NCBI RefSeq assembly: GCF_014654615.1
Contig: NZ_BNBB01000001.1
Span: 488,949 to 552,948 of the forward strand
DNA from: Streptosporangium violaceochromogenes
Lineage (GTDB): Bacteria; Actinomycetota; Actinomycetes; Streptosporangiales; Streptosporangiaceae
Direction of reading: 5' to 3'
Length of the DNA: 64,000 nt
A program made the position numbers and the translations under genes. Below are positions 1 to 7,995 of the stretch, piece by piece. A model generated the notes under the pieces. That model had not been told where the DNA came from and ran no database searches. It saw nothing but the letters and a program-made list of their open reading frames with translations. Position 1 is the stretch's first letter. Each line of letters begins with the position of its first letter.

Positions 1-210
1 CCGGCACCCGAGCCGCCCCAGCTCGTCCAGGAAGCGCGGAGTGGAGCGCGGGTCGGGGCCGTCGTCGAAGGTCAGCGCCACGTGCCCGGCGGCGCCCACC
101 CCGGCCAGGGCGGGCGTCGCGCGCCGTACGGCCGGCAGCCAGGTGGCGGCCGGGCCCGCGTGCAGCAGCGCCAGCCCGGCGAGCCCGGCGGGCAGCGCGG
201 CGCGGTTCAC
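1..210 (-). CDS. Polysaccharide deacetylase (NodB domain), N-terminal part only
   Basis: The reverse strand reads from a GTG at 210 to the window edge, so only about 70 residues are present. A hydrophobic N-terminal stretch (probable membrane anchor) is followed by the NodB motif 1, ALTFDDGPDPRSTP, whose paired aspartates bind metal and start catalysis in carbohydrate esterase family 4. Such enzymes remove acetyl or related groups from cell-wall or exported polysaccharides. It diverges from the glycosyltransferase at 243, and their starts are only about 30 bases apart, so they probably share a promoter region and an envelope glycan or glycolipid role. The catalytic HxxxH motif lies outside the window. 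Confidence 0.8.
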   Translation of the reverse strand, partial: MNRAALPAGLAGLALLHAGPAATWLPAVRRATPALAGVGAAGHVALTFDDGPDPRSTPRFLDELGRLGCR

Positions 211-242
211 GGCGCCGCGCCGTGCGGGCGGGGCGGGCGGTC

Positions 243-1343
243 ATGACGGCCGGGCGGCGCCTGCTGATCCTCAGCGCGTCCATGGGCGCGGGCCACGACG
301 CGGTGGCCGCCGAGCTGGCCCGGCGGCTGGTCGCGCAGGGCGCCGAGGCCGAGGTCGTCGATGTGCTCCGGCTCCTTCCGCTGCGGCTGGGTTCGGTGCT
401 GCGCCGGGGATACCACCGGATGGTCCGGCACGCCCCCTGGCTCTACGAGCTCATCTACCGGTCTTTCTTCCTCGCCAAACGGGCGCCGCCGGTCTCGCCG
501 CTGGTGGTCCTGGCCGCGGCCCGCCTGCGCCGGCTGGCCGCCCGCCGCGCACCGGACGAGGTGGTCTGCACCTTCCATCTGGCCGCGCAGATCGCCGGAC
601 GGCTGCGGGAGCGCGGCGGGCTGGCGGCCCCGAGCACGGTGCTGGTGACCGACTTCACGGCGCACCGGCTCTGGCTGCACCCCGGCAACGATCTCTATCT
701 GTGCTGGAGCCCGGTCGCCTTCGGGCAGGTCGCGGCGGCCGGGCACCGCGTCCTCCGTCACGCCCCGGTCGTCCGGCCGCGGTTTCGGGCGCCCGGGGCC
801 GGCCCGGCGGAGGTGCGCGCGCGGCTGGGCGCCGGCCCGGGCGACCGGCTGGTGCTCGTGTCGGCCGGGTCGTGGGGGGTGGGGGAGGTGTCCGAGACCG
901 CCCGCGTCCTGGCCCGGTCGGGGCGCTACACCCCGGTCGTCCTGTGCGGCGGCAACGCCGGGCTCCGCCGCCGCCTGCGCCGGGCGGGGGCCGAACCGGC
1001 GCTCGGCTGGCGTACGGACGTGCCGGAGCTCATGGCGGCGGCGTACGCGCTGGTGGACAACGCCGCCGGCCTGACGTGCGAGGAGGCGTTCGCCGCCGGG
1101 CTGCCCGTCGTCTCCCACCGGCCCATCGCCGGTCACGGCCGCGATGGCGCCCGCGCGATGGCGCGGGCCGGGGTGAGCGTCCACGCCCCCGACGGCGCGG
1201 CGCTCCTGGAGGCGCTCGACGGGCTGGGCGACGGGCGGCGGCGCGGGCGCCAGATCGCGCGGGCGTCCGCCCTGTTCGCGTCCGCGCCGGTCGAGGCCGT
1301 CCTGATCACCGCTCCCGCGCGGCCCTCGCCTGCGCGCGGATAG
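243..1343 (+). CDS. MGDG-synthase-like glycosyltransferase (GT28 type)
   Basis: About 366 residues. The N-terminus has the SASMGAGHDAVAAELARRL pattern typical of the monogalactosyldiacylglycerol-synthase / processive diacylglycerol glucosyltransferase N-terminal domain. The C-terminal half has the GT-B donor-binding features LVLVSAGSWGVG and the NAAGLTCEEAFAAGLPVV loop. It probably transfers a sugar from a nucleotide-sugar to a lipid or polyprenyl acceptor at the inner face of the membrane. ATG 243 follows a GGGCGGGCGG tract; an in-frame GTG at 222 is the alternative. Its last 38 bases overlap convergently with the membrane protein gene that ends at 1306. The acceptor cannot be told from sequence. 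Confidence 0.82.
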   Translation: MTAGRRLLILSASMGAGHDAVAAELARRLVAQGAEAEVVDVLRLLPLRLGSVLRRGYHRMVRHAPWLYELIYRSFFLAKRAPPVSPLVVLAAARLRRLAARRAPDEVVCTFHLAAQIAGRLRERGGLAAPSTVLVTDFTAHRLWLHPGNDLYLCWSPVAFGQVAAAGHRVLRHAPVVRPRFRAPGAGPAEVRARLGAGPGDRLVLVSAGSWGVGEVSETARVLARSGRYTPVVLCGGNAGLRRRLRRAGAEPALGWRTDVPELMAAAYALVDNAAGLTCEEAFAAGLPVVSHRPIAGHGRDGARAMARAGVSVHAPDGAALLEALDGLGDGRRRGRQIARASALFASAPVEAVLITAPARPSPARG

Positions 1344-2172
1344 GAGGCGACTGGGCGAGCAGGACACTGCCGTAGACGATCAAGCCGATGCCCGCCAGCT
1401 CGGGGACGACCCACGGGCCGGTCCGGAAGTCCTCGCCGAACAGCGCGACGCCGTAGACGACGCTCGCCACCGGGTCGGTGATGGTCAGCGCGGGCTGGGC
1501 GGCCACCAGTGTCCCGCTCTGCAGGGCGTTCTGCAGCAGGAACAGGCTGACCAGCCCCGCGGCCACCATCGCGTACGGCTCCCAGGAGGTCAGGAGCGTG
1601 CCCGGGTCGGTCTCGAACACGATCGTGCTCTCCTTCATGAACGTGGCGGTGAAGGCGAAGCCGAGACCGGCGGCCATGCCCAGCGCCACCGGCCTCGCGG
1701 CTCCGGAGACGAGCAGCCGGCTCACCGCCACCAGCGCGACGACGACGCCGACCGTCACGACGGTGGCGATCACCCACCCGGTGGGGCCGGGCGAGCGGTC
1801 ACCCGGCCCCGGGGAGGCGGAGGCGAGGAAGAGCGCCAGGCCGCCCGTCAGCGCCCCGATCGCCGGCCACGAGCGCCCGTCGAGCCTGATGCCGAACATC
1901 CACGAGACGAGGATCATGGTGAACGGCAGCTCGACGATGAGGATGGGCTGCACCAGGGCCAGCCCGCCCTCCGACAGCGCGGCGGCCTGGAAGACGAACC
2001 CGCCGATGAGCGCCACGATCCCGCCGAGCCACACCGGGCGCCGGATCAGGTCCGTGATGAGGGCCATCCGGAACGCCTTCCGGTCGGGCACCGCGCGCGC
2101 CGCGCGCCGTTGCAGCACCGAGGCGAGCGCGTTGCAGGCCGCGGCGGCCACCGCCAGCACCACCGCGATCAT
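1306..2172 (-). CDS. DMT-superfamily (EamA-like) membrane protein, second of a pair
   Basis: 288 residues with about nine to ten hydrophobic helices and the two-fold repeat layout of the drug/metabolite transporter superfamily. ATG 2172 overlaps the stop of the upstream homologue by four bases (ATGA), so the two are translationally coupled and may form a heterodimer. The two proteins share a plan: an N-terminal helix, a LIRRPVWL/LIRSPLWL motif after helix 1, a SPGPG loop and a near C-terminal FGE/FAE helix. The substrate is unknown. Its 3' end overlaps the glycosyltransferase on the other strand. Confidence 0.75.
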   Translation of the reverse strand: MIAVVLAVAAAACNALASVLQRRAARAVPDRKAFRMALITDLIRRPVWLGGIVALIGGFVFQAAALSEGGLALVQPILIVELPFTMILVSWMFGIRLDGRSWPAIGALTGGLALFLASASPGPGDRSPGPTGWVIATVVTVGVVVALVAVSRLLVSGAARPVALGMAAGLGFAFTATFMKESTIVFETDPGTLLTSWEPYAMVAAGLVSLFLLQNALQSGTLVAAQPALTITDPVASVVYGVALFGEDFRTGPWVVPELAGIGLIVYGSVLLAQSPPIRAQARAARER

Positions 2173-3050
2173 CGGCGCCCCGTACCCGGACGCCCGGACG
2201 CGCCCTGCTCCGATTTGGCCAGGAACGGCGACCGCCCCAGGATGACGATTCCCGCCACCATCGCGATCAGCCCGGCGACCTCCCCCGTCAGCGCCTCCGG
2301 GCTGACCCGCAGGCGCTCGGCGAAGATCACGACGCCGAGAACGATCCCGACGATCGGCTCGGCGGCGGTGATCGCGGGCAGGGAGACGCGCAGCGGCGCG
2401 GCGTCGAACGCGCTCTGGGTGAGCAGCAGCCCGGCCGCGGCGACGCACGGCAGGACGTAGGGCTGCCAGCTCTGCAGGAGCGCGGCCGTCCCCTGCCGGA
2501 GGGTGAGCAGCGAGCCTCGGGTCAGCACGTCCTGCAGGCCGTACAGCGTGCCGGCGGCGGCGGCCAGCAGGATGGCCTTGGCCTGCAGGGAGCATCGGAG
2601 GCCGGCCAGCACGAGCCCGCCCGCGACCGCGACCACGAGGATCGCCGTGAGCCAGTGCGCGGAGCCCGGCCCCGGCGAGCGGCCCCCGTGCGGCCTTCCC
2701 GCGGCCAGGAAGAGTGCCGCTCCCCCGCTGACCAGCACCGCGCCCAGCCACTCGGAGCGCCCCAGGTGCTCCTGGTAGATCACGTGGGCGGCGGCCAGGG
2801 CGAACAGAAGGTTCATCGTGAGCAGCGGCGTCACCTTGGTCACGTCGGCCCCGGACAGGGCCACCGCCCCGAGGATCTGGCCGCCGAGCATCAGGCCGAT
2901 CCCCAGCAGCCAGAGCGGCGATCGGATGAGGTGGGCCAGCAGGCGCACGTGCAGGATCTCGCCCAGCGGTTCGCGGTAGGCCGCGTGCTGCTGGGCGACG
3001 AATCCGAGGCCGAGCAGGCAGGCCGCGGCGAGAGAGACCGCGATGGTCAA
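2169..3050 (-). CDS. DMT-superfamily (EamA-like) membrane protein, first of a pair
   Basis: 293 residues, almost entirely hydrophobic helices, homologous to the following gene (compare LIRSPLWLLGIGLMLGG here with LIRRPVWLGGIVALIGG there). The architecture fits a DMT family efflux or uptake protein in the cytoplasmic membrane. The gene lies downstream of a MarR regulator on the same strand, about 255 bases away, with a hairpin between them. MarR control of an efflux pair is a common arrangement and is plausible here, but no operator is identified. Confidence 0.75.
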   Translation of the reverse strand: MTIAVSLAAACLLGLGFVAQQHAAYREPLGEILHVRLLAHLIRSPLWLLGIGLMLGGQILGAVALSGADVTKVTPLLTMNLLFALAAAHVIYQEHLGRSEWLGAVLVSGGAALFLAAGRPHGGRSPGPGSAHWLTAILVVAVAGGLVLAGLRCSLQAKAILLAAAAGTLYGLQDVLTRGSLLTLRQGTAALLQSWQPYVLPCVAAAGLLLTQSAFDAAPLRVSLPAITAAEPIVGIVLGVVIFAERLRVSPEALTGEVAGLIAMVAGIVILGRSPFLAKSEQGASGRPGTGRR

Positions 3051-3257
3051 CGGGGGCCCCGGCGGGAGTCGGACGCGCGACGGGCGAGGGGGACGCCGAC
3101 AGCAAAAAAGGGAACGTAGGGGATAAAGGGGGCATAGACCTTGGACGGGAGGCCTCTCCCAACCAGGCCGGTGATCACGAGCGACCAGGGTCGAGTGGTT
3201 TCATCCCCGTACCCCCTTTCCGCCCCGATACCTTCCCTGAACAGGGAGTCTGTACCT

Positions 3258-3291
3258 CCACCCGCCCCCTTGCGGCCGGGGCGGAGGGTGG
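3258..3291 (-). terminator. GC-rich hairpin downstream of the marR-like gene
   Basis: CCACCCGCCCC (3258-3268) pairs with GGGGC (3278-3282) and GGGTGG (3286-3291), with a three-base bulge. It starts 14 bases after the MarR stop codon at 3305. There is no U tract, as is usual in high-GC actinomycetes. Confidence 0.5.
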
Positions 3292-3304
3292 GGCGGGGCG
3301 CGCG

Positions 3305-3748
3305 TCACCCCCGGGGCCCGGCCGCAAGGACCCTGTCGATGAGACCGGCCAGCACGATGGCGTCCTCCTCCGACAGCGCGCTGGTCAGCCGCCGGTTCAC
3401 CTCGTGGACGGCCGGAATCGCCGCCTTGACGAGGGCCTCGCCGTCGGAGGTGAGCTCCAGCAGGCTCCGGCGGCGGTCGCCCGGATCACGTCGTTTGTGG
3501 ATCAGGCCGGACCTGACCAGCCGGTTGACGATGTCGGCCGTGGTGGAGGAGTCGAGCGCGACCAGCGAGCACAGGACCCGCTGGTGGATCCCCGGCCGGG
3601 CCGCGAGCGTGGAGAGCACCCCGAACTGGGGGGCGGTGATCCGGCCGTTGAGCTCCTTTTCCCAAATGGTGTCGTGAAGCTGATGGAACCGCCGAACCCG
3701 AAATCCCGGCATCGAATGGATGGGGATGTTGTCTCCGCTCCCCGACAT
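3305..3748 (-). CDS. MarR-family transcriptional regulator
   Basis: 147 residues. The winged-helix core is clear: ITAPQFGVLSTLAARPG (helix 2-3), TTADIVNRLVRSGLIHKRR (recognition helix) and RDPGDRRRSLLELTSDG (wing with the family's D-x-R-R signature). ATG 3748 is chosen over an upstream in-frame ATG at 3820 because a GGAGAAGAAGGA ribosome site lies just ahead of it. It is likely to bind a small-molecule ligand and repress a nearby gene. Candidates are itself, the downstream membrane-protein pair, or the divergent unit. Confidence 0.85.
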   Translation of the reverse strand: MSGSGDNIPIHSMPGFRVRRFHQLHDTIWEKELNGRITAPQFGVLSTLAARPGIHQRVLCSLVALDSSTTADIVNRLVRSGLIHKRRDPGDRRRSLLELTSDGEALVKAAIPAVHEVNRRLTSALSEEDAIVLAGLIDRVLAAGPRG

Positions 3749-4070
3749 TCGTCCTTCTTCTCCCCGTCGCTCGAATCCGGTTGCCCCACGAAAGTCGACC
3801 CACGAAGAAGGGGCCGACATGTCTCACCCCGCCGGCGTCGCGGAGGGCCGGCGTCGCGGAAAGCGCCATTGCGGCGAACTATATCGGAGGTCAAAGGCCG
3901 GCCTCGCCACGGACAGGTGTTTTCAGGGGGCCCGCCTCCGGCGACGTTCCCGGCCGGCTCCCCCGCGCCTTACACTCCTCGGGCGGAAACGGACACCCCG
4001 GGCCCGTCCCCGCGGGGTGCTCTCCGGGCCCGGGGAGGACGAGGGGTGAAAGCCGCGGGGCGTGCCGGTG

Positions 4071-5823
4071 TCACTCGGCGGAGGGGACCCACGAGCGCGC
4101 GAGGCGCACGGCGGCCAGGGCCCCGAGCACACCCACCGCCACGGCGAGAACCGCCGTCACCGCGAGGGCGCCCTCGATGAAGGTCCACGGCAGGCGCCCT
4201 CGGCCGCAGGAACTCCGCGGCGGCGCTGAGCAGCCCGGTGACGAGGACGACGGACAGCCCTGCCAGGCCCAGGAAGGTCACCCAGTCCGCCATCCGCCGG
4301 GCGGTCTGGGCCACCACCAGCCCGGAGGACCCGAGAACCCGTACGGTCGCCGACGGCCCGAAGGCCGCGTAGACCCGCCGTTTGAGCCCCCAGGCGGGCC
4401 CGCCGTCCGCCGTCTCGCCCACGACCAGCAGGGCTTCCCCTCCGCCCAAGGCGCGCACGGGGTCCGCCTCCTGGGACAGGATCTCGCCGGTGAACCCTCG
4501 GGTCCAGCGGACGATCTCCTGGGCGCGCGGGTCGGTGAGCCCGCCCGCCGCCACCTTCGAGGGGGTCCTCGCGCAGGCCATCCCGAGATCGGCCGGCAGG
4601 GGACAGGGACCACGGAAGATCGGAACGTCGGTCTCGTCGTCCCGCCCCATCGCCAGCAGCCGGGAGGAGGGGGGAAGCGACGCGGCGAAGCGGGCGACGA
4701 GCGTGGGCAGCGACGCCAGCACCCCGGCCGCCCCCAGGGCGTACAGGACGATCGAGTACTCGGCGATCGCGGGGACACCTACGGTGAGGGTGCAGGCGAC
4801 GACCGTGAGCGCGGAGGCGCCCAGCAGCCACAGCCGCCACACGGCGACCGTCTCGGGCGGTCGCGGGCCCGCCCGCGCCTCCCGCCGGGGAGGGCGGTGA
4901 AGGAGGACCACCGCCCCGAGCACGACCACGGCCGCCCCCGGGAGGGCCCCGGCCACGGCCGGCGTCCACCGGGAGAGGAACTCCGCCGAAAGCGTGTATC
5001 CCGTCACGGGCAGCCGCAGGTCCGCGGTCAGCGCGAGGACGGCTCCGGCCGCGGCCGGCAGCAGGCCGAGAACGGTGGGCACGAGCGCCTCCCCGACGTC
5101 GACCACGGCCCGTGACAGGCCGCCCGCGCCGAGCGCCCGCAGCAGCGCCGCCCGCCGGTCGCGGACGGCCGACCCCGTGCGCGCCGCCACCACCAGCAGG
5201 GCGCCGGAGGGAAGCACGAGCAGTCCGAGCACGGCCACGAGGACCGCCGGGAGCGACTGGATCATGATCGACTCCCCGAACGGCAGCGGAACCCGGTCGC
5301 CGAATCCGGTGATCCTCTCCCCGTGGCGCTCACCCCCGGCGGGACGGACGTAGGCCAGCCGCTCGTCCCGGGAGACCAGGCCCTCGAAGCCGATGAACCC
5401 GGCGAGCCTTCCGTACCGCACGGCGATGTCCTCCCCGGCGCCGTCACGCGCGAGCGCGGGCGACAGCATCACCTCGCCGGGCGCGGGCCAGCGGGACAGC
5501 CCCGGGGGCGGCGCGGCCCCGGCGAGCAGCGGGGTGACGGCGACCACCGCGTGCTGGACGCCGCCGACCGTGTCGAAGCCCTGGCTCCACAGCGCCGTCA
5601 TCCGCTCGGCGGGGTGGCGGCTCGCCAGACGGGGGCTGCGGTCCCGGTCCCGCGCCGCCCGCCCGTCGTGGTCGGCCAGCACCACGACGACGGACAGAGC
5701 CGCCAGCGCCGTCACCGCCGACGCCAGCACCAGTGCCAGAAAGCGCAGGCCGCCGGATCGGGCGCCCCTGCCGGCGGCCCGGCCGACCCGCAGCAGTTGC
5801 CGGTTCAGGCCGCGCCCGCTCAT
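4071..5823 (-). pseudogene. FtsX/MacB-type ABC permease, frameshifted near its C-terminus
   Basis: Starts at ATG 5823, overlapping the ATPase stop by ATGA. It reads as an FtsX-like permease: one N-terminal helix (about residues 27-47), a long extracytoplasmic domain, then several helices. The frame breaks near 4197-4199. The reading frame after AAEFLRPR becomes an Arg/Gly/Pro-rich tail that runs on to 3970. The neighbouring frame encodes a normal last helix (LPWTFIEGALAVTAVLAVAV) ending at TGA 4071. Removing one base from the CCC run at 4197-4199 restores a 583-residue protein. This is either a real inactivating insertion or an assembly error; loss of the last helix would probably destroy function. 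With its ATPase it would extrude a peptide, lipid or lipoprotein. Confidence 0.75.
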
Positions 5824-6680
5824 CCGGACCGCCTCGCCCACTCCTCGCACTCCCGCGGCTCCCCGGGCTCCCGGGCCCGCCCGCGCTCCCCGGGCCCCTC
5901 GGGCCCCTCGGGCCCCTCGGGCGCGGAGACGATCACGCCGTCCCGGAGCGCGACACGGCGGTCGGCCCGCCCTGCCACCGCCTCGTCGTGGGTGACGACG
6001 AGCAGGGCGCATCCCCGCCGCCGGGGAAGCGCGAAGAGCATCTCCGCCACCGCGTCCCGGTTCGCGTGGTCGAGTGCCCCGGTCGGCTCGTCGGCCAGGA
6101 GCACCGACGGCTCGGTGACCAGCGCCCGGGCCACGGCGGCGCGCTGCCGCTCGCCCCCGGAGAGGTGGGCGGTGGGTGTGCCGGTCGCGGGGACGCCGAG
6201 TTCCCCGAGCAACTCCCGCGACCGCCGGTAGGCCGGCCTCCGTCCCACACCCGCCAGCAGCGCCGCCAGCGCGACGTTCTCCATCGGTGTGAGCTCCGGC
6301 AGAAGCTCACCGAACTGGAACACTATTCCAATGTTTTCCCGGCGATATCGGGCAAGCGCCCGGCGGCGGAGCCGTACGACGTCGATTCCGTTGACGACGA
6401 CTCTTCCGGCACGCGGTTTGATCATTCCGAGAACGCACATGAGCAGGGTGCTCTTACCGCTCCCGCTGGGGCCGACCAGGGCGACGGACTCCCCGTGGTC
6501 CACGGTGAGGCGGACGTTCTCGAGAACGGCGCGCCCGCCGATCGAGCAGGCGAGCCCGTCGATCGACACGGTCGGGGTCACGGCGCGGGTTTCCCCAGAC
6601 AAAGTGGTACGGGCCGCGTTTTCCCGCCCCCGGGTGGCTAAATCATCGTTCACCGGTTTTTTGTCGCCCATTCTCCACAT
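5820..6680 (-). CDS. ABC transporter ATPase, LolD/MacB type
   Basis: 286 residues. Walker A GPSGSGKST is at about 70-78, the signature LSGGERQR and Walker B VLLADEPTGALD follow, and the switch histidine sits in LLVVTHD. This combination is typical of ATPases partnered with FtsX-type permeases, and the permease gene follows with a four-base overlap. The C-terminal tail has short EGP repeats (EGPEGPEGPGE), unusual for the family and probably unstructured. ATG 6671 is an alternative start. The 5' end overlaps the upstream secreted-protein gene by about 30 bases. Confidence 0.88.
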   Translation of the reverse strand: MWRMGDKKPVNDDLATRGRENAARTTLSGETRAVTPTVSIDGLACSIGGRAVLENVRLTVDHGESVALVGPSGSGKSTLLMCVLGMIKPRAGRVVVNGIDVVRLRRRALARYRRENIGIVFQFGELLPELTPMENVALAALLAGVGRRPAYRRSRELLGELGVPATGTPTAHLSGGERQRAAVARALVTEPSVLLADEPTGALDHANRDAVAEMLFALPRRRGCALLVVTHDEAVAGRADRRVALRDGVIVSAPEGPEGPEGPGERGRAREPGEPRECEEWARRSG

Positions 6681-6994
6681 CGATCCGGTCCCGGGGCCTG
6701 TTCACAGACGCGCATCGCCCTGACGGCCGTTCCCGCCCCGGTCTCGGAACATCCCCTGTCCCCGCGGTTCCACTTGTTACCGCGGGCACCGCTCAGCCGG
6801 TAGTACTCGACCTTGACCTCCTTCCGGTTACTGGTGTTGTCGCAGACGCGCACCTGCCGGTCCCGATTTACGGTGATCGCGTAGTCGTCGCCGGAATAAG
6901 CGCTGTACGCCCATGCCTGAGACCCGCTGAACATGACCGCGGAAACGGCGACGGCACCCGCTCCCGCTCCCAGCAACCGCTTGACAACGGACAT
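6650..6994 (-). CDS. Small secreted protein of unknown function
   Basis: 114 residues. There is a clear Sec signal peptide (KR, then a hydrophobic GAGAGAVAVSAVMFSG run, cleavage near SQAWA-YS at about residue 29). The mature part has four cysteines, which suggests two disulphides. A CACCAGGAGGGGGAG ribosome site precedes ATG 6994. It overlaps the 5' end of the ABC ATPase gene and is probably co-transcribed with it. A similar small secreted protein lies at 7378-7839. It could be a cargo of, or a sensor for, the exporter; no family is recognised. Confidence 0.7.
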   Translation of the reverse strand: MSVVKRLLGAGAGAVAVSAVMFSGSQAWAYSAYSGDDYAITVNRDRQVRVCDNTSNRKEVKVEYYRLSGARGNKWNRGDRGCSETGAGTAVRAMRVCEQAPGPDRCGEWATKNR

Positions 6995-7022
6995 CCTTAT
7001 CTCCCCCTCCTGGTGGTACTCA

Positions 7023-7361
7023 TCAGCTGTGCCAGGGTTTCAACCAGATCACCCCGTCCGGTGAGGCGGAGACGTCACGCCCGCACCCGGACTCGTTGAT
7101 CGCCTCGTCGAGGTTGGCCCAGATCACCGGCACCCATCGGCCGGGATCACGAACCGTCTCGGACTCGTCCCAGGCGGCGAACCGGAACCCCAGCCGGTCG
7201 CCGGGACGGTGCGCGTGCCGGAAGAGGATGAGCACCCGCGCCTCCGCCCCCGTCCCGTCGATCCGGATGGACTCGATCGCGACCCCCGGGAGGGGAAGCC
7301 CCTCGAACAGCCGTGTCAGCGCCTCCACAAGAGCGGCTTCATATCCTCCGGCGTCGGTCAT
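7023..7361 (-). CDS. Hypothetical protein, 112 residues
   Basis: A soluble acidic protein with no signal peptide and no recognised motif. It begins MTDAGGYEAALVEALTRLF and contains several tryptophans and a beta-rich middle (VAIESIRIDG, ARVLILFRHA). An AAGGGGAGG ribosome site precedes ATG 7361. It sits between two small secreted-protein genes on the same strand (gaps of 28 and 16 bases), so the three are probably one transcript with the ABC genes. It could be a cytoplasmic partner or immunity-type protein, which is speculation. Confidence 0.6.
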   Translation of the reverse strand: MTDAGGYEAALVEALTRLFEGLPLPGVAIESIRIDGTGAEARVLILFRHAHRPGDRLGFRFAAWDESETVRDPGRWVPVIWANLDEAINESGCGRDVSASPDGVIWLKPWHS

Positions 7362-7377
7362 TTCCCCTCCTTTCCCC

Positions 7378-7839
7378 TCAGCGGTGCTGTATTTTGTCGC
7401 AGGTCCCCGAATCGCCTTCCCACACGGCGGTGATTATGCCTTTCCCACGATCCGCGATCTGAGTGGTATGAACGGCTTTAAACCATTTTCGGGAAGCACC
7501 GGCGTTGACGAGCCGGCAGACCAGCCGGGTCGTCCCCTGGCGCTGCCGGAACGTCGACCCGTTCAGTGCGCGCTCCAGATGAGACTCGAAGTTGTTGCCC
7601 CATCTCGACGAGAAGTGCCTGTAGCCCCAGCTTCTGTTGCCGCAGCGGAGCGGGACGGGGTATTCGGCCCCGCTCGCGGCGTAGCCGTACCGCGCGAGGA
7701 TGTGCTGAGGGTCCTTCCCGGCGCAATTGAAGGCCGAGGCCCGCGCCTCTCCCGGCACGGCCGACAAGGTACTTGAAATCAGAACCAAAGGGATGATGAT
7801 GGTGAACAGATGACCAACACGCAGCCGGGAATCAGTCAT
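7378..7839 (-). CDS. Small secreted protein of unknown function
   Basis: 153 residues with an N-terminal hydrophobic segment (HLFTIIIPLVLISSTLS) and a probable cleavage site near GEARA-SA. The mature protein has four cysteines and many Arg/Trp/His residues. It is the first gene of a leftward set of small genes leading into the ABC exporter. No known domain is recognised. The intergenic region upstream (7840-7995) is markedly AT-rich for this window and probably holds divergent promoters for this set and the acyltransferase at 7996. Confidence 0.65.
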   Translation of the reverse strand: MTDSRLRVGHLFTIIIPLVLISSTLSAVPGEARASAFNCAGKDPQHILARYGYAASGAEYPVPLRCGNRSWGYRHFSSRWGNNFESHLERALNGSTFRQRQGTTRLVCRLVNAGASRKWFKAVHTTQIADRGKGIITAVWEGDSGTCDKIQHR

Positions 7840-7995
7840 ATCTACCCTTATCGGCTAAAGCCAGGGAATTGTCCCACCAGGAGCATGCCCCCCTGCGGAG
7901 TGGGCACGACACCTCGCCGGTGGCAATAAATGCACAAGTAGGAAAATATAAGTCAACTGCCCACCGGGAAATCTCCTTCATTAACCGGAGAATTC

